Positions 62,154 through 64,000 of a stretch of 64,000 nucleotides of DNA are shown here, piece after piece; position 1 is the first letter of the stretch, and each line of letters begins with the position of its first letter. A model generated the notes under the pieces. The model was not told where the DNA came from. It did not search any database and saw only the letters and a program-made list of their open reading frames with translations. Made by a program: the position numbers and the translations under genes. Source of the DNA: JANXSS01 sp040385645 (lineage in GTDB: Bacteria > Pseudomonadota > Gammaproteobacteria > Burkholderiales > Burkholderiaceae_D); contig JAZKGZ010000015.1 of NCBI GenBank assembly GCA_040385645.1, forward strand, positions 62,001 to 126,000, read 5' to 3'.

Positions 62154-62924
62154 ATGCAGATCAACCCGATCGAACAGGCACGCCTCCAGGCGGCGCAATC
62201 TGCCCAGCGTGGGACCGCCGTCCATGCACAAGCTCTGGACAAATCCTTTGGCGCTCGCCAGGTGTTGCGCGGTGTCGACCTAACGATCGAAGCGGGTGAG
62301 TTCGTCGTCGTGATCGGCCACAGCGGTTGCGGAAAAAGTACGCTGCTTCGACTGCTTGCAGGTCTGGAGTCGCCGGACGCGGGAACGGTGCGTTTTGGTG
62401 AAGGCGAGGTGTTTCCTGAAACCCGCGTGATGTTTCAGGATTCGCGCCTGTTGCCATGGAAGCGGGTCGAAGAAAACGTCGCCCTGGGGTTGCCCAGAGG
62501 TCGCGATGTCGGTCCGGCGCTACGCCAGGTCGGCCTTGAGGACCGGGCGCGGGAATGGCCGGCGGTACTGTCCGGCGGTCAGCGGCAGCGGGTGGCTCTG
62601 GCCCGTGCGCTGGTGCATGACCCGCAACTGCTGCTGCTCGACGAGCCGCTAGGCGCACTGGATGCATTGACCCGCATCGAGATGCAGCAAATGATTGAAA
62701 ACCTTTGGCTCGCGCGTGGGTTCACGGCACTGCTGGTAACGCATGACGTGCAGGAAGCCGTAGCGCTGGCCGACCGGGTGGTGCTGATCGAAGACGGGTG
62801 CATCACGCTCGACTGCAAAATCGATCTGCCGCGTCCGAGGGCACGCGGCAACCCGCGTTTTGCCGAACTAGAAGAGAAAATCCTGGCACGGGTGCTTCAG
62901 CCCGTACCGGCTCACGCGGCCTAG
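62154..62924 (+). CDS. ssuB: Aliphatic sulfonate ABC transporter ATP-binding protein
   Basis: A protein of 256 residues. Walker A is GHSGCGKSTLLR, the signature LSGGQRQRVALARA, Walker B LLLLDEPLGALD, and the switch His is in VTHDVQEAVALADR. It powers SsuC. A 144-base gap with no gene separates it from tauD. Confidence 0.95.
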   Translation: MQINPIEQARLQAAQSAQRGTAVHAQALDKSFGARQVLRGVDLTIEAGEFVVVIGHSGCGKSTLLRLLAGLESPDAGTVRFGEGEVFPETRVMFQDSRLLPWKRVEENVALGLPRGRDVGPALRQVGLEDRAREWPAVLSGGQRQRVALARALVHDPQLLLLDEPLGALDALTRIEMQQMIENLWLARGFTALLVTHDVQEAVALADRVVLIEDGCITLDCKIDLPRPRARGNPRFAELEEKILARVLQPVPAHAA

Positions 62925-63068
62925 TGTTGGTGCGCCTGCAAACGCTTATTTTCAACGCCTGCTTTGTACGAAAAATGTATAAGGATGCGCGATAAGCTTC
63001 GTTCCTGATACATCGCCGACGTCCTACACTGATTGCCTCCCCATTCACGCTGCACAAGGAAGCTATTC

Positions 63069-63950
63069 ATGTCTGCCGCCACCATCGAATCCCTTGCAAC
63101 ACGGCTGAAAATAAAACCTTTTGCCGCGCCGTTGGGTGCGGAAGTGATCGGCCTCGATCTTGCCGATGGGCCTGACGACGAAGAGTTCGCGCGCATTCAT
63201 CGTGCCCACCTCGATCATCACGTGCTGGTGTTCCGCGACCAACGCATTACGCCCGATCAGCAAGTGGCGTTCAGCCGCCGCTTCGGACCCCTGCAGATAC
63301 ATGTGTTACGCCAGTTCCAGCTTGCAACCACACCGGAAGTGCTGATCATTTCCAACGTCGTCGAAGAGGGCAAGCCGATCGGCCTGGGCGATGCCGGTCA
63401 TTTCTGGCATTCCGACCTGTCGTACAAGGATCGACCAAGTCTGGGCTCGATGCTACATGCGCAGGAACTTCCGGCCGAAGGCGGCGATACCTTGTTTGCC
63501 AACATGCATCTGGCATGGGAGACCTTGCCGATCGATCTCAAGAAAACGGTGTACGGCAGGAAAGCGGAGCATAGCTATCTGAGGCAGTACGCGGAACTGC
63601 AGCGACGCAGTCCATGGCGTCCCGACCTGACAGCCGCGCAGATCGCCGAGGTCGCGCCGGTGGTGCACCCTGTGGTGCGTATTCATCCTGAAACCGGGCG
63701 TCGGGCACTTTTCGTGAGCGAGCATTTCACCACGCGCATCCTAGGCCTGCCGGAAGATGAAAGCCGCGACATCCTTGACCGGCTTTACGCGCACAGTGTC
63801 CAGCCTGAACACCTCTATCGTCATCGCTGGCAGCCGCACGACCTGGTGTTCTGGGATAACCGCTCGCTGATGCATCTTGCCGCCGGCTGTCCCGCAGACC
63901 AGCGCCGTGTGATGTACCGGACCACGATCGAAGGCGGCGTACCGTTTTAA
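63069..63950 (+). CDS. TauD/TfdA-family 2-oxoglutarate-dependent dioxygenase
   Basis: A protein of 293 residues from the ATG at 63069, with a good ribosome site (AAGGAAG). It is a non-haem iron enzyme: the HxD pair in GHFWHSDLSYKD, distal His in NRSLMHLAAG and Arg in RRVMYRTTIEG that binds 2-oxoglutarate. In this position it probably oxidises taurine or another sulfonate or sulfate ester to release sulfite. The exact substrate cannot be read. Confidence 0.88.
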   Translation: MSAATIESLATRLKIKPFAAPLGAEVIGLDLADGPDDEEFARIHRAHLDHHVLVFRDQRITPDQQVAFSRRFGPLQIHVLRQFQLATTPEVLIISNVVEEGKPIGLGDAGHFWHSDLSYKDRPSLGSMLHAQELPAEGGDTLFANMHLAWETLPIDLKKTVYGRKAEHSYLRQYAELQRRSPWRPDLTAAQIAEVAPVVHPVVRIHPETGRRALFVSEHFTTRILGLPEDESRDILDRLYAHSVQPEHLYRHRWQPHDLVFWDNRSLMHLAAGCPADQRRVMYRTTIEGGVPF

Positions 63951-63989
63951 ACGCCCTCGACAACATTCATTTCTCTACAAGGTAGATCC

Positions 63990-64000
63990 ATGCCGTTTCC
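63990..64000 (+). CDS. Start of a further gene (partial)
   Basis: An ATG (MPF...) preceded by AAGGTAG 5 bases upstream, 39 bases after the dioxygenase stop. Only three codons are in the window, so the product is unknown. It is probably in the same sulfur operon. Confidence 0.5.

Noticed and set aside
1..64000. CRISPR array, prophage, IS element or rRNA operon
   Set aside because: I saw no regularly spaced repeats, transposase or integrase frames, phage structural genes or rRNA sequence; the hipBA insert has no recognisable integrase.

Overview
The window is a chromosomal segment of a moderately GC-rich betaproteobacterium. The block pdxA-rsmA-gloA ... plsC-gmhB-glyS-glyQ-lnt-corC-ybeY-phoH-miaB, preceded by amgK/murU/pepP and lptD-surA, has the order usual in Burkholderiales. 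I would guess Oxalobacteraceae or a neighbour, but the sequence alone does not fix the genus.

Layout. (1) 1-9 kb: the end of the transhydrogenase operon (pntAA partial, pntAB, pntB), a UbiH-type hydroxylase, a PAS-GGDEF-EAL c-di-GMP protein, and a minus-strand amgK-murU-pepP cluster for cell-wall sugar recycling and peptide cleavage. (2) 9-15.3 kb: lptD-surA-pdxA-rsmA-gloA, an envelope and housekeeping operon with overlapping genes. (3) 15.3-19.6 kb: an accessory insert with a hipBA-type toxin-antitoxin pair, a second truncated copy of the gloA 3' end, a large leucine-rich-repeat (LRR) protein and a small hydrophilic protein. (4) 19.6-31 kb: the conserved minus-strand block listed above. (5) 31-38 kb: a second, different LRR protein, a hybrid histidine kinase and tonB-exbB-exbD-exbD. 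(6) 38-47.8 kb: a peptide-uptake operon with two paralogous binding proteins, an exported M3 peptidase, two permeases and a fused double ATPase. (7) 47.8-54.3 kb: psd, an SDR oxidoreductase, and a reactive-chlorine/methionine-oxidation defence locus: molybdoenzyme YedY1 (MsrP-like), cytochrome b YedZ1, methionine-rich repeat protein MrpX, a DUF1223 protein, ECF sigma factor SigF and membrane anti-sigma NrsF. (8) 54.4-57.8 kb: an OmpA-family porin, a DUF3494 ice-binding-type lipoprotein and a small membrane protein. (9) 58-64 kb: tRNA-Met(CAT), then ssuE-ssuA-ssuD-ssuC-ssuB-tauD for organosulfonate sulfur.

The most coherent special system is region 7. The divergent gap between the DUF1223 gene and sigF holds two promoter-like sites of the form GTAAC(C/A)-N16-CGAA, one on each strand, which fits one sigma-factor regulon. 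The proposed logic is that SigF, released by NrsF, makes DUF1223 and MrpX as periplasmic partners or methionine bait, and YedY1/YedZ1 reduce the methionine sulfoxide formed. The most unusual accessory features are the hipBA insert flanked by two gloA 3' ends and the two unrelated LRR proteins with C-terminal regions I do not recognise. All family assignments are by reading motifs; no database search was run.
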